Assembly: GCA_964467785.1 (NCBI GenBank)
Contig: CAYXVB010000010.1
Location: forward strand, 1-39,237
Direction of reading: 5' to 3'
From: CAYXVB01 sp964467785
GTDB taxonomy: Bacteria > Bdellovibrionota > UBA1018
DNA length: 39,237 bases
Both the position numbers and the translations under genes were made by a program. The notes under the pieces are model-generated. The model saw only the letters and a list, made by a program, of their open reading frames with translations. It did no database searches and was not told the DNA's origin. Shown piece by piece: positions 16,290 to 25,039 of this stretch (the first letter of the stretch is position 1; each line of letters begins with the position of its first letter).

Positions 16290-17341
16290 TCTTGCTTCGA
16301 GAGATTCAGGAAGGCGATCTCGACTCATTGGCCAAGTTCGCGCAGATCCCGGGATTCATCAATCTGCAGGATGATCGGGACTTTTTGCGCGAGAAAATAG
16401 GCAGATCGGTTTCGTCCTTCAATGATCAGCTCCCGAACAAGTTCGACGGAAAGTACATCTTCGTCGCCGAGGAGCTTGAGACCCGGCGCGTGCTCGGAAC
16501 ATCGATGATCGCCGCCCAGCATGGCACGACGGATTCCCCGCACTTCTATTTCGAAGTCTCGAGCGAGGAGAAATTCTCCGAGACGATCAACACGGGCTTC
16601 ATCCACGGGACGCTCAAGCTCAAATACGACACCAACGGTCCATCCGAGATCGGCGGTCTGGTGCTTGACCCAGATTATCGTAACTCCGATGCCCGGGTGG
16701 GCCGGCAGATCTCCTTTGTGCGGTTTCTGTTCGTAGGGTTGAACCGCGCTCGCTTCAAGCGCAAGATCCTCGCGGAGCTGTTACCGCCGTTGAACAAGAA
16801 GGGCCAATCTCCTCTCTGGGAGGCGATCGGCCGACGGTTCACCAACATGGATTACTGGGAAGCCGACCAGCTCTGCCAGAAGAACAAGGAATTCATTTTT
16901 TCGCTCTTTCCGACGGGCAAGATCTACACGACGTTCCTGCCAGCAGAGGCGCGCAATGCCATCGGCAAGGTCGGTAAGGACACCGAGCCGGTCATGCACA
17001 TGTTGCGCAAGATCGGTTTCGCCTACAAGAATCAGGTCGATCCGTTTGACGGAGGTCCACATCTTTGGGCCAATATCGATGAGATCCTGCCGGTCAAAAA
17101 GCTCGCGCAGTACACGGTGCTGCCCGACTCCGGGCTGACAACCGGTGACCAGCGAGATGCGGGTCTTCTTTGTCCCGCTCAGCAAAAGCCCGGGCAGTTC
17201 CGGGCAGTCGCTATCCAGGCAGTGCGGCGCGACACCGCCTCTGGAAAGGGCCTGATTGTGGCCGAGCCGGCGCAAGAGCAGGTGTTCGGTGCATTAGGGA
17301 TTTCGACAGGCGATCCCGTGGTCTTCATGCCGTATTATTGA
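16286..17341 (+). CDS. astA: Arginine/ornithine N-succinyltransferase family protein AstA
   Basis: AstA moves a succinyl group from succinyl-CoA to the alpha-amino group of arginine (or ornithine), the first step of the AST route. The 351-residue product has normal length. It carries family motifs SEIGGLVLDPDYR (about 130-142), LPPLNKKGQSPLWEAIGRRF (about 168-187), YWEADQL and FDGGPHL. The start is GTG, overlapping the M20 stop by four bases. No astB (succinylarginine dihydrolase) lies in the operon, so ornithine may be the real substrate, or astB lies elsewhere. Confidence 0.93.
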   Translation: MILLREIQEGDLDSLAKFAQIPGFINLQDDRDFLREKIGRSVSSFNDQLPNKFDGKYIFVAEELETRRVLGTSMIAAQHGTTDSPHFYFEVSSEEKFSETINTGFIHGTLKLKYDTNGPSEIGGLVLDPDYRNSDARVGRQISFVRFLFVGLNRARFKRKILAELLPPLNKKGQSPLWEAIGRRFTNMDYWEADQLCQKNKEFIFSLFPTGKIYTTFLPAEARNAIGKVGKDTEPVMHMLRKIGFAYKNQVDPFDGGPHLWANIDEILPVKKLAQYTVLPDSGLTTGDQRDAGLLCPAQQKPGQFRAVAIQAVRRDTASGKGLIVAEPAQEQVFGALGISTGDPVVFMPYY

Positions 17342-17369
17342 GTTTCGAAGCTAAGAAGGGGAAAGAAAG

Positions 17370-18908
17370 ATGTCCACCCACGCAAAGTTCACCTTCAGCC
17401 CGCGGGGCAATTATATTGACGGTCGCTTCGTGCAGGCGAGCGAGATGCCAAAGGGCGCTAACGGGGAATGGATCAGTCGGGCGCCCGGTGACTTGAGCGA
17501 TGAGCTAGGACGTATCGAGTACTCCTATGGTGCGGTAGATGTGGCCGTCGCCGCTGCCCGCGACGCCTTGCCTGCCTGGCGTCGGCTGCGGATCTCCGAG
17601 CGCGCCGCGCTGCTTAAAAGCTATCAGGCTGGCATCAAGAAGCGCGAAGATGAGCTCGCAGAGCTCATCGCGCGCGAAGTGGGCAAACCTGTCTGGGAAT
17701 CCAAAACCGAAGTCGCCACCATGTTCAACAAGGTGGATGTCACCATCAACGAGAGCCCAAAGCTCGTCGCCGACATAGATCTGCCCAAGATCATGCCGGA
17801 TACTCAGGGGTTCAGCCGTCAGCGCTCCCATGGAGTGATGGCAGTGATCGGACCATTCAATTTTCCGGGACACCTGCCCAACGGTCATATCGTGCCGGCG
17901 TTGCTTGCCGGAAATACCGTTGTGTTCAAACCATCCGAGAAGGCTCCGCTCGTGGGCCAGCTCATGGCCGAAATTTTCCACGAAGCTGGATTCCCGAAAG
18001 GCGTGTTCAACCTCCTACAGGGCGAAAAGGAAGTGGGTCGCCGCTTGTGCGTCCACGAGGGAGTGAACGGCGTCTTATTCACCGGCTCCTACGAAGTTGG
18101 TTTGCGTATTCGCCAAGACACGATGTTGCAACATTGGAAGATCCTCGCGCTTGAGATGGGCGGCAAGAACCCATCGATCGTTTGGGAAGACACGGACCTC
18201 GACTTTGCTATCCATGAGACTTTGTTCAGCTCCTTTGTGACGGCAGGCCAGCGTTGTAGTGCCACGAGCCGAATCCTGGTTCATGAGAAGGTCCTCGATG
18301 CCTTTGTTCAGCGCTTTCATGAGAGATCCAAGGCATTCTCGATCGGCAACCCGCTCGACAATCCTTTCATGGGACCGCTCGTGGAGTCCGCCTCTGTCGA
18401 TCGATATCTCAAGTTCCTAGGAATCGCTGGGCGCGAGGGCGCCGAGCTGGTGATGCGTGGCAAAGCGCTCGAGATGAATACTGAGGGCAACTACGTTGCG
18501 CCCTCGATCGTTCTCTACAACTCGCCTACGCTGGAGCAGTCCCGCAAGAGCGTGTTCCAGCAAACAGAGCTATTCGCGCCCGCCGTGGCCATTGTGCCGG
18601 TTAAGGACGTCGAGGACGCTCTCGCGCAGGCCAATGTCACGCAATTCGGATTGGTGGCGAGCGTGTTCACACGCGATCGGGCACTCTACGAGCGGTTCTA
18701 TGACGGCCTGGATTTCGGGCTGATCAACTGGAACAAATCGACCGTGGGCGCGTCCTCGCGTCTGCCTTTTGGGGGTCTAAAAAAGAGTGGAAACCACGCT
18801 CCGACCGCCCTGACAGCGATGCTCTATTGCGGATATCCGGTCGCCTCACTCGAGGTTGCCGAGCCCAAGATGCCGTCACAGTTGTCTCCTGGCTTGAATT
18901 GGAAGTGA
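17370..18908 (+). CDS. astD: N-succinylglutamate 5-semialdehyde dehydrogenase AstD
   Basis: This NAD-dependent aldehyde dehydrogenase of 512 residues has the AstD-typical segment FNFPGHLPNGHIVPALLAGN (about 167-186). The general-base glutamate lies in ALEMGGKNP and the catalytic cysteine in TAGQRCSATSRI. It would oxidise N-succinylglutamate semialdehyde produced by the aminotransferase. A purine-rich binding site (AAGGGGAAAGAAAG) precedes the ATG. It is the last gene of the operon. A short IR, AGTGA-N5-TCACT (18904-18918), covers its stop. Confidence 0.93.
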   Translation: MSTHAKFTFSPRGNYIDGRFVQASEMPKGANGEWISRAPGDLSDELGRIEYSYGAVDVAVAAARDALPAWRRLRISERAALLKSYQAGIKKREDELAELIAREVGKPVWESKTEVATMFNKVDVTINESPKLVADIDLPKIMPDTQGFSRQRSHGVMAVIGPFNFPGHLPNGHIVPALLAGNTVVFKPSEKAPLVGQLMAEIFHEAGFPKGVFNLLQGEKEVGRRLCVHEGVNGVLFTGSYEVGLRIRQDTMLQHWKILALEMGGKNPSIVWEDTDLDFAIHETLFSSFVTAGQRCSATSRILVHEKVLDAFVQRFHERSKAFSIGNPLDNPFMGPLVESASVDRYLKFLGIAGREGAELVMRGKALEMNTEGNYVAPSIVLYNSPTLEQSRKSVFQQTELFAPAVAIVPVKDVEDALAQANVTQFGLVASVFTRDRALYERFYDGLDFGLINWNKSTVGASSRLPFGGLKKSGNHAPTALTAMLYCGYPVASLEVAEPKMPSQLSPGLNWK

Positions 18909-19084
18909 TCTGGTCACTCCTGCGGGCCCCGCGTCGGCAGTCAGTGACGACGCGACGCGAGGCCTGTCTACAGGAGGACCGCCCCCATTTCAGCGGCGAC
19001 CTGTGATTCGAAGTGGTGGCGATGGCTGCAATGGACATGCTTACCGGGCCGTGTCGGATTCGCGGCGGGAGCAAAGAAAAAGAA

Positions 19085-19116
19085 AAAAGGCAGGGAGCTT
19101 TCGCTGCCTGCCTTTT
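19085..19116 (-). terminator. Rho-independent terminator of the cold-shock gene
   Basis: Read on the minus strand, arms of about 14 bases (AAAAGGCAGGCAGC and its near-complement, one mismatch) enclose a four-base loop. A long T-rich run follows directly (19084 downward). It lies 28 bases after the stop of the cold-shock gene. Confidence 0.85.
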
Positions 19117-19143
19117 CTGAAACTTACGGTTGTCTCAGACGAT

Positions 19144-19353
19144 TTAGTTCATCGCCTTTGCGACATTCGAAGCTTGAGGGCCTTTGGGACCTTCGATCAG
19201 TTCGAATTCAACGCGCTGACCTTCGGCGAGAGTCTTGAAACCATCGCCCTGGATCGCGGTGTAGTGAACGAACACGTCGCGGTCGCTGCCTTCGGCCTGA
19301 AGGAAGCCATAGCCCTTGCTGTCGTTAAACCACTTCACAATTCCGGTTGCCAT
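19144..19353 (-). CDS. cspA: Cold-shock domain protein (CspA family)
   Basis: The 69-residue product is a single cold-shock domain that binds single-stranded RNA and DNA and melts mRNA structure. RNP1 is KGYGFL (residues 13-18) and RNP2 is VFVHY (27-31). It begins MATGIVKWFN, as in classic family members. The binding site AGGGGG lies about seven bases ahead of the ATG. It is monocistronic, with its own terminator. Confidence 0.97.
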   Translation of the reverse strand: MATGIVKWFNDSKGYGFLQAEGSDRDVFVHYTAIQGDGFKTLAEGQRVEFELIEGPKGPQASNVAKAMN

Positions 19354-19435
19354 TCAAACACCCCCTGTAAAGATAAACGTGAAGAGCAACTAGATCTGAG
19401 TAATCAAGGCATACGCCGCTCGTCAAACAAAAAAA

Positions 19436-19475
19436 TGAAATGACCCCACCCGAGAGCTCAGGTGAGGTCATTTCA
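19436..19475 (-). terminator. Rho-independent terminator of the secreted-protein gene
   Basis: On the minus strand a long stem forms from TGAAATGACC to GGTCATTTCA. It has two G-U wobbles and a small loop around GAGCTC, and is followed by a run of seven Ts. It lies 22 bases after the stop of the gene at 19498-20886. Confidence 0.85.
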
Positions 19476-19497
19476 TTGAATTACTCGGCGTGTCAGA

Positions 19498-20886
19498 TTA
19501 CCGGTAGAATCCTGAGCCTTGTTGCTGTTGAAGCATTCCAGGCGTCATGCTGCCGGCAGTGAAGGGTCCACCAGCTATCGAGCCCATGCCCATCGATGCG
19601 AAGGTTTGCTGCATTCGGGCGTAGAAGTTGTACTGCTCGATCTGCTGCTGGATCTGTTGTTGTTGGGCAGCCTGCACCACATAGGGAAGTTGCTGGGCGA
19701 CTTGAAAGGCGCGTTGCGAACCCTGGCAAGCGTCCGAACTGCTGTAGCTCATCGCACAGGCGCGGACTTCCGCACCAGTCTGGTTCATCAGCGCCATGTA
19801 CTGGGCCGGATTGATGGCGCCCGACTGAGCGAGCTTCTGCATTTTACCGAGCTGAATGTCCCGTTGGTATCCGGCTAACTTGGCTTGAGCATCCGCGTTG
19901 TCCTGGAGCCCGCTGAGACCCTGGGCTTCGGAGATGAGTTTCGCAGCCGCGTCGAAGTTCGATGCGCCCGCGTTGGTCGCGGTGGCGATGTCTTTTGCTT
20001 TTTCGTAGAGCATCAAGGCGATGCTCTCGGCAACCTCAGGATGCTCCGCTTCGAAAGCCTTGAGAGCCTCAAGGGATTCATTCAACGCTTCTTCATTCGT
20101 CACTTTGATTTTCTTGAAACTGCGCGCTAGCAGATCAAACTCGGCTCGATCGAGTTGCTTTTTGACCTTCTCGCACTCTTCGCTCGACATGACTTTCATG
20201 CTCATGAGCAGAGTACACGCCGAATGGGCGTTGGAGATGTCTTCAAGAGTCTTGCGGCATCCGAGCTGGCCTTGTGCCGCCTCGATCTTAGCTTGACGGC
20301 GTGCATCCGCGGCCTCGCGCTGTTCGGCCTGGAGTTTTTCGCGAGTCTTGTGAAGGTCACTATTCAAGGTCGGGATGGACTCCCACACGTTTCGATCTTT
20401 TTCGTACCCTTGGTTCTGATCGATATGAAGCATTTGAATCCGCCCGTCACCGATTCCAGATAGATCCATGCTGGCACCGGGCTTGTCGGAAAGGCGCTTG
20501 CACGGCGTTGCATCACTGCAAGAGTGCTCCTTAGTACGATGATCGGCCATGCAGGTGCGGCCATTGCCGCTTGGGTCGCTGATCATGAAGCCGGCAATCC
20601 CGTCGCCTTTTAGGCTTCCGTTCATCGCCGAATTTGTAATCTTGAAGTGCTTTTCGCAGTCCTCGAAGACCATGCCGTAGAGAGTGACCTTGCTGTTGGG
20701 ATCACTACCTTCTTTGACGGCTTTAAAGCTCAGCCAAAAAGTGCTGTTCACTTCTGAGGCGGTGAGCTCCTTGAATTTCGGCGTCGAAGCCTTTGACGCC
20801 TGGATTTCTGCTTCCTGGCCGAGGGCCCCGGTTGGAATAAGGCTCAGTGCTGCAATGGCGGCGAAAATAATAGGGTTAGTTTTCAT
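19498..20886 (-). CDS. Unrecognised secreted protein, cysteine-containing, Gln-rich C-terminus
   Basis: I do not recognise this 462-residue protein. It has a clear signal peptide (residues 1 to about 24, ending ALG). A domain of about 130 residues with several cysteines and a GFMISDPSG...CMADH pattern follows. Next comes a charged helical, probably coiled-coil region (about 150-310), then a tail rich in Gln, Met and Gly (from about 400). The start is ATG 20884-20886, preceded by GAGGAG seven bases away; an upstream in-frame ATG at 21015 would destroy the signal peptide. Cysteines in pairs suggest disulfides and a periplasmic or surface location. It is a single gene with its own terminator. 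Confidence 0.75.
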   Translation of the reverse strand: MKTNPIIFAAIAALSLIPTGALGQEAEIQASKASTPKFKELTASEVNSTFWLSFKAVKEGSDPNSKVTLYGMVFEDCEKHFKITNSAMNGSLKGDGIAGFMISDPSGNGRTCMADHRTKEHSCSDATPCKRLSDKPGASMDLSGIGDGRIQMLHIDQNQGYEKDRNVWESIPTLNSDLHKTREKLQAEQREAADARRQAKIEAAQGQLGCRKTLEDISNAHSACTLLMSMKVMSSEECEKVKKQLDRAEFDLLARSFKKIKVTNEEALNESLEALKAFEAEHPEVAESIALMLYEKAKDIATATNAGASNFDAAAKLISEAQGLSGLQDNADAQAKLAGYQRDIQLGKMQKLAQSGAINPAQYMALMNQTGAEVRACAMSYSSSDACQGSQRAFQVAQQLPYVVQAAQQQQIQQQIEQYNFYARMQQTFASMGMGSIAGGPFTAGSMTPGMLQQQQGSGFYR

Positions 20887-21229
20887 ATCGGACTCCTCAT
20901 CAACTCTCATCTGCACCGATCTCTCAACTTCGGTACAAATGGCTCTCTTGTTACGGATAGCTAAAGCAAGGCATGGGCCATTTGAGACGCATTGCGTCGC
21001 AGTGGTGAAATGCATATCTTTCTCGAGAGTTGCAAACGCAGTGCAGCATCCCGTGTCAGATCTGACCTACTCGAGGTGTCCACATTTTGGAGACGTGTGT
21101 CAGAATTTTTGACAGACAGGGTGGTAAAAAGGGGGCTAATCTCAATGCCGGACTCTGTGTGTCATTATTTTGCAAATGCAAATAAGTGCATGAATATTAG
21201 GGTAAACTTATTGTATTGCGACGCATCAT
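20887..21229. other. Intergenic region between divergent genes
   Basis: No gene is supported here. The left part should hold the promoter of the secreted-protein gene (minus strand). The right part (21140-21229) is AT-rich and leads into the lysine-degradation operon. It holds a small IR, TTTGCA-AA-TGCAAA (about 21170-21183), and the palindromic elements at 21077-21114. I looked for B12 and lysine riboswitch cores and saw none. Confidence 0.6.
21077..21114. repeat. Two TGTC-N9-GA(C/G)A palindromic elements
   Basis: TGTC-N9-GACA is perfect at 21098-21114, with an AT-rich centre (AGAATTTTT). An imperfect copy, TGTC-N9-GAGA, lies at 21077-21093. A third, perfect copy is found at 28965-28981. 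These may be operators for one regulator, or remnants of mobile-element ends. Confidence 0.4.
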
Positions 21230-21235
21230 TATAAT
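21230..21235 (+). promoter_or_regulatory. Candidate -10 box of the lysine-degradation operon
   Basis: A perfect TATAAT lies about 65 bases before the ATG of the dehydrogenase gene. The -35 is poor (TTATTG at 16 bases spacing), so an activator may be needed. The predicted leader contains two strong Shine-Dalgarno sequences, GGAGGAGGG (21251-21259) and AGAGGGGG (21285-21292). Confidence 0.4.
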
Positions 21236-21300
21236 GACTTATTTCTTGCGGGAGGAGGGTGCGCTTGTTAGGTTGCCCCAAAAAAGAGGGGGCCCTATTC

Positions 21301-22365
21301 ATGGTATTCCAAAGCATTAAGAAGGATGATTTTGAGCAGATTGTTTTCTGCAATGACAACCGTACGGGGCTGCGCGCCATCATCGCGATGCACTCCACGG
21401 CGCTCGGACCTGCCGTCGGTGGTTGCCGCATGTGGGCATACGCAAACGAAGACGAGGCTCTGACCGACGTTCTTCGTCTCTCTAAAGGCATGACCTATAA
21501 GGCCGCTATCTCTGGCCTCAACTGGGGCGGCGGCAAGGCTGTCATCATCGGCGACGCTAAAAAGGATAAAAATCCGGAGATGCTCAAGCGCTTCGGTGAG
21601 TATGTGGATCGCCTGGGCGGTAACTATGTAACTGCCAAGGATGTCGGCATCGGCTCCGACGATTTGCGGACCGTGAAGAGCCGCACCAAGCACGTGCTCG
21701 GCATTGACGGCGAAGCCAATTCATCTGGTGATCCGTCTCCGGCCACGGCCTGGGGCGTCTATCATGGCATGGTCTCCGCGGCGGATGTCGCTTTCGGTTC
21801 CAAGTCACTCAAGGGCAAGAAGATCGTTATGCAGGGCCTGGGCAGCGTTGCTTATTACCTGCTTGAACACGTCATGGCTGAAGGGGCTCAGGTCATTGCC
21901 TGCGACGTCGACCAGGCTGCCATTGAGCGCGCCGTAAAGAAGTACAATATTGAGATTGTCAGGCCCGAGGCCATCTACGACGTACCGTGCGATATCTTTT
22001 CGCCGAACGCACTGGGCGCATCGATCAATGCTCAGACTCTGCCCCGTTTGCAGACCAAGGTCATTGCCGGAGCTGCGAACAACCAGCTCGCGACCGACGC
22101 CGATGGGGAAGAAGTACTGCGCCGCGGCATCGTTTACGCCCCGGACTACGCCATCAATGCCGGCGGCCTGATGAACATCTATCACGAGAGCGCCATTCCG
22201 GGCGGTTATTCCAAGTCGCGGGCGTTTGAGCATATCGCTAAAATCGGCGATACTATCAGCCAGATCTTGGTCCGTGCGAAGTCCGAAGGAAAGTCCTCGC
22301 ACCTGATCGCGGACCGCATGGCTGAGGAGCGCGTTGAAAGCGCTCGCCAAGCCAAGCTCAAATAA
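21301..22365 (+). CDS. Leucine-dehydrogenase-like amino acid dehydrogenase
   Basis: The 354-residue product belongs to the Glu/Leu/Phe/Val dehydrogenase family, which deaminates alpha-amino acids with NAD(P)+. It shows the catalytic segment NWGGGKAVIIGD (Lys), the NYVTAKDVG stretch with the catalytic Asp, SSGDPSPATAWGVYHGM (very leucine-dehydrogenase-like) and a Rossmann GLGSVAYYLLE. I chose ATG 21301 (AGAGGGGG eight bases ahead) because homologs start at this point. A TTG at 21265 with the stronger GGAGGAGGG is a serious alternative that adds 12 residues. As first gene of the kam operon it may act on 2,5-diaminohexanoate, or simply release ammonia from branched-chain amino acids. Confidence 0.85.
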   Translation: MVFQSIKKDDFEQIVFCNDNRTGLRAIIAMHSTALGPAVGGCRMWAYANEDEALTDVLRLSKGMTYKAAISGLNWGGGKAVIIGDAKKDKNPEMLKRFGEYVDRLGGNYVTAKDVGIGSDDLRTVKSRTKHVLGIDGEANSSGDPSPATAWGVYHGMVSAADVAFGSKSLKGKKIVMQGLGSVAYYLLEHVMAEGAQVIACDVDQAAIERAVKKYNIEIVRPEAIYDVPCDIFSPNALGASINAQTLPRLQTKVIAGAANNQLATDADGEEVLRRGIVYAPDYAINAGGLMNIYHESAIPGGYSKSRAFEHIAKIGDTISQILVRAKSEGKSSHLIADRMAEERVESARQAKLK

Positions 22366-22384
22366 AAAAGGCGGCACTCTCAAT

Positions 22385-23434
22385 ATGACAGCAGGCTTCC
22401 GTCCGGCGGATGCATTGGGGATTCAACGGGTCATCTCTCCGAAAGGGGTCCTGCCCCAACAGGCAGAACGAATTGATCCATTGCTGCCAATCGCCGAAGA
22501 CGAGCTGCTGATCGAAGTCGAAAGCCTCAACATCGACTCCGCAAGCTTCCATCAGATTTCGGAAGCTTGCGGAGGGGATGTAGGCAAGATCGAAAAGCAT
22601 ATTCTCGATCTCGTCACCCGCCGGGGCAAGCACCACAATCCAGTGACCGGCTCAGGCGGGATGCTGATCGGTCACGTGACACAGATTGGGCCTCAGTTTC
22701 CGATCGCCGAAAAGCCGGTTCATGTGGGAGACCGGATCGCAACGCTCGTTTCACTGACTCTGACTCCGCTTCATGTCGATCAGATCATCAAGATTCATCC
22801 CAAGGTGGACCGCGTCGACATTAAAGGGCAGGCGATTCTTTTCGGTTCGGGTATTTTTGCCCGCCTGCCTTCCGATCTGCCGGACGCCTTGTCACTCGCC
22901 GTCCTTGATGTCGCGGGCGCGCCCGCCCAGACCCGCAAGATGGTTCAAGAGGACGACGTCGTCGTAGTCGTTGGCGGTGGCGGCAAATCAGGCGTGCTCT
23001 GTCTTTACGAGGCCAAGCGCAAGCCGGGCGTCCGGACGATTGCGGTGGATTATTCTGACGCTGCGATCAAGCGCTTGAGCAATCTCTCGTTCGTTGACGA
23101 GGTCATACAAGCGGACGCCCGCAACGCGGTCGACGTCATGGAAAAAGTCTGGAGAGCAAGCAAGGGCCACATGGGCGACGTCGTCATCAATGTCGCTAAC
23201 ATTCCCGATACGGAGATGTCCTGTATCCTTTCAGCCCGCAAGGACGCCATTGTCTACTTCTTCAGTATGGCCACCAGTTTCACAAAGGCGGCGCTCGGGG
23301 CCGAAGGAGTGGGAGCCGATGTCGATTTACGCATTGGAAACGGCTACACTGAAGGCCACGCGGATCTAGCGCTTGATCTCATCCGGGAAAGCCCGGAGCT
23401 GCGCAGGTTGTTCACCGAAACCTACGCTTCTTGA
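22385..23434 (+). CDS. kdd: L-erythro-3,5-diaminohexanoate dehydrogenase Kdd
   Basis: Kdd oxidatively deaminates 3,5-diaminohexanoate, the product of the lysine 5,6-aminomutase, to 5-amino-3-oxohexanoate. The 349-residue protein resembles medium-chain dehydrogenases. It has a substrate-side motif GSGGMLIGHV (about 95-104), then a Rossmann segment VVVVVGGGGKSGVLCLYEA (about 196-214). I put the start at ATG 22385, after AAGGCGG; an upstream TTG at 22334 would overlap the previous gene. The 3' end lies 22 bases before kamD. The link to kamDE is the main reason for confidence in this specific function. Confidence 0.87.
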   Translation: MTAGFRPADALGIQRVISPKGVLPQQAERIDPLLPIAEDELLIEVESLNIDSASFHQISEACGGDVGKIEKHILDLVTRRGKHHNPVTGSGGMLIGHVTQIGPQFPIAEKPVHVGDRIATLVSLTLTPLHVDQIIKIHPKVDRVDIKGQAILFGSGIFARLPSDLPDALSLAVLDVAGAPAQTRKMVQEDDVVVVVGGGGKSGVLCLYEAKRKPGVRTIAVDYSDAAIKRLSNLSFVDEVIQADARNAVDVMEKVWRASKGHMGDVVINVANIPDTEMSCILSARKDAIVYFFSMATSFTKAALGAEGVGADVDLRIGNGYTEGHADLALDLIRESPELRRLFTETYAS

Positions 23435-23456
23435 TTCCATCCGGGAAGGCAGCATC

Positions 23457-25022
23457 ATGGCACATCTGAATCTGGACACCAAGACGATCTCCCGTTGCCG
23501 CGAACTCGCTGAGCGCATCTCGCGCCCGGTGGAGGAGATGATTTCCACGCACACGACCATCGCCATTGAGCGCGCTACCTTGCGGCTTATCGGTGTCAAT
23601 GGCGCGATCGAACGCGCCGGTCAATTGTTTCCTGAGGCCAACGCGATCATCGAGGACCTCCATCAGGCCAAGGCGCTCGATAGGGGCGTGCTTTATTGGT
23701 TCGTCAACGGGATGATCCAAAAGAAAATGCCTGCCCACGAGCTCGGCCATGCCGTCGCCATGCGGAAAGTCGATTTGCTCAAGCTGCCCCGTGCGTCTGA
23801 GAAAGAGGTCCGCACCAAGGCCACGGAGCTTTGCCAAGAGGCGCGAAAGTTCCTCCTATCTCAGCGCAAGACGCGAGACGATCTCCGTCAGAAAGTCGGC
23901 GACCGCTTTGATCCAGAGGGGAAGAACGGCCCGCTCCTTTACGTGATCGTGGCCACTGGCAACATTTTTGAAGACGTGATCCAGGCGCGAGCTGCTGCAC
24001 AGGCCGGCGCGGACGCCATCGCCGTCATCCGATCGACCGCGCAATCGCTGCTCGATTACGTCCCACATGGAGCCACGACCGAGGGTTTTGGCGGGACCTA
24101 TGCCACTCAGGAAAACTTCCGCATCATGCGCGAAGCTTTGGACGAGGAAAGCCGTAAGCTCGGCCGCTATATCCGCCTGACCAACTATTGCTCGGGCCTA
24201 TGCATGCCGGAAATCGCCGCCCTCGGAGCGATGGAGCGCCTGGACTTCCTGCTCAATGACGCGATGTACGGAATTCTCTTTCGCGACATCAACATGAAGC
24301 GCACCCTCATCGATCAGCACTTTTCCCGGCGGATCATCGCGCTCTCCCGCATTGTGATTCATACGGGCGAGGACAATTATCTCACCACTGCAGATGCGAT
24401 CGAGAACGGGCACCAGGTACTCGCCTCGCAATTCATCAATGAACGATTCGCGCTCAATGCGCGAATGACCGAAGACTTGATGGGGCTCGGTCACGCCCAG
24501 GAAATGGATCCCGAGCATCCGAACGTTTTCCTCAAGGAGATCGCGCGCGCGCAGATGACCCGGGATATCTTCCCCAGGGCGCCTATCAAGTTCATGCCGC
24601 CGACGCGGTACAAGTGCGGCGATATTTTTTACTCCCATCTCATGGATGCGATGTTCAATTTCGTCGGGGTTCTGACCGGACAGACGATCCAGCTACTGGG
24701 GATGGCCACTGAGGCGATGCATACCCCTCTGCTGCAGGATCGCTGGATGAGCATCAAGAACGCGCGCTACATCTTTAACGGCGCGCGCGATCTCCACAAG
24801 GACATCGAGTACAAGCCCAATGGCCAGATCGCTCAGTGGGCGGGCAAGGTCCTGCAGGATACGCTTCGACACCTCGAGATGATCGACAAAAAGGGCCTGT
24901 TCAAGGCGATCGAGGAAAAGGCTTTTGCCGAAGTGTCGCGCACGGAGACGGGGGGCAAGGGTCATCACGGCGTCATGCTCCGCGCCCGTGATTATCTCAA
25001 TCCGTTCTTTGAGCTGCTCTGA
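23457..25022 (+). CDS. kamD: Lysine 5,6-aminomutase alpha subunit KamD
   Basis: This 521-residue subunit carries the substrate- and adenosylcobalamin-facing TIM barrel of lysine 5,6-aminomutase, which moves the terminal amino group of D-lysine or L-beta-lysine to carbon 5. Conserved stretches include RSTAQSLLDYVPHGATTEGF (residues 192-211) and GGTYATQENFRIMREA (212-227). Length is normal. I chose ATG 23457 because the family starts there and GGAAGG lies ahead; the open frame extends upstream only as a shadow of kdd. kamE follows 17 bases later. kamA, kce and kal are not in this window. Confidence 0.95.
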   Translation: MAHLNLDTKTISRCRELAERISRPVEEMISTHTTIAIERATLRLIGVNGAIERAGQLFPEANAIIEDLHQAKALDRGVLYWFVNGMIQKKMPAHELGHAVAMRKVDLLKLPRASEKEVRTKATELCQEARKFLLSQRKTRDDLRQKVGDRFDPEGKNGPLLYVIVATGNIFEDVIQARAAAQAGADAIAVIRSTAQSLLDYVPHGATTEGFGGTYATQENFRIMREALDEESRKLGRYIRLTNYCSGLCMPEIAALGAMERLDFLLNDAMYGILFRDINMKRTLIDQHFSRRIIALSRIVIHTGEDNYLTTADAIENGHQVLASQFINERFALNARMTEDLMGLGHAQEMDPEHPNVFLKEIARAQMTRDIFPRAPIKFMPPTRYKCGDIFYSHLMDAMFNFVGVLTGQTIQLLGMATEAMHTPLLQDRWMSIKNARYIFNGARDLHKDIEYKPNGQIAQWAGKVLQDTLRHLEMIDKKGLFKAIEEKAFAEVSRTETGGKGHHGVMLRARDYLNPFFELL

Positions 25023-25039
25023 GAGAGGAAATCCACCAA

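Noticed and set aside
20887..21015. Longer N-terminus for the secreted protein, starting at 21015
   Set aside because: It would bury the signal peptide, while ATG 20884-20886 has GAGGAG at good distance.
20887..21300. Cobalamin or lysine riboswitch ahead of the kam operon
   Set aside because: I saw no B12-box-like core or lysine-riboswitch core in this stretch. A covariance-model scan would be decisive.
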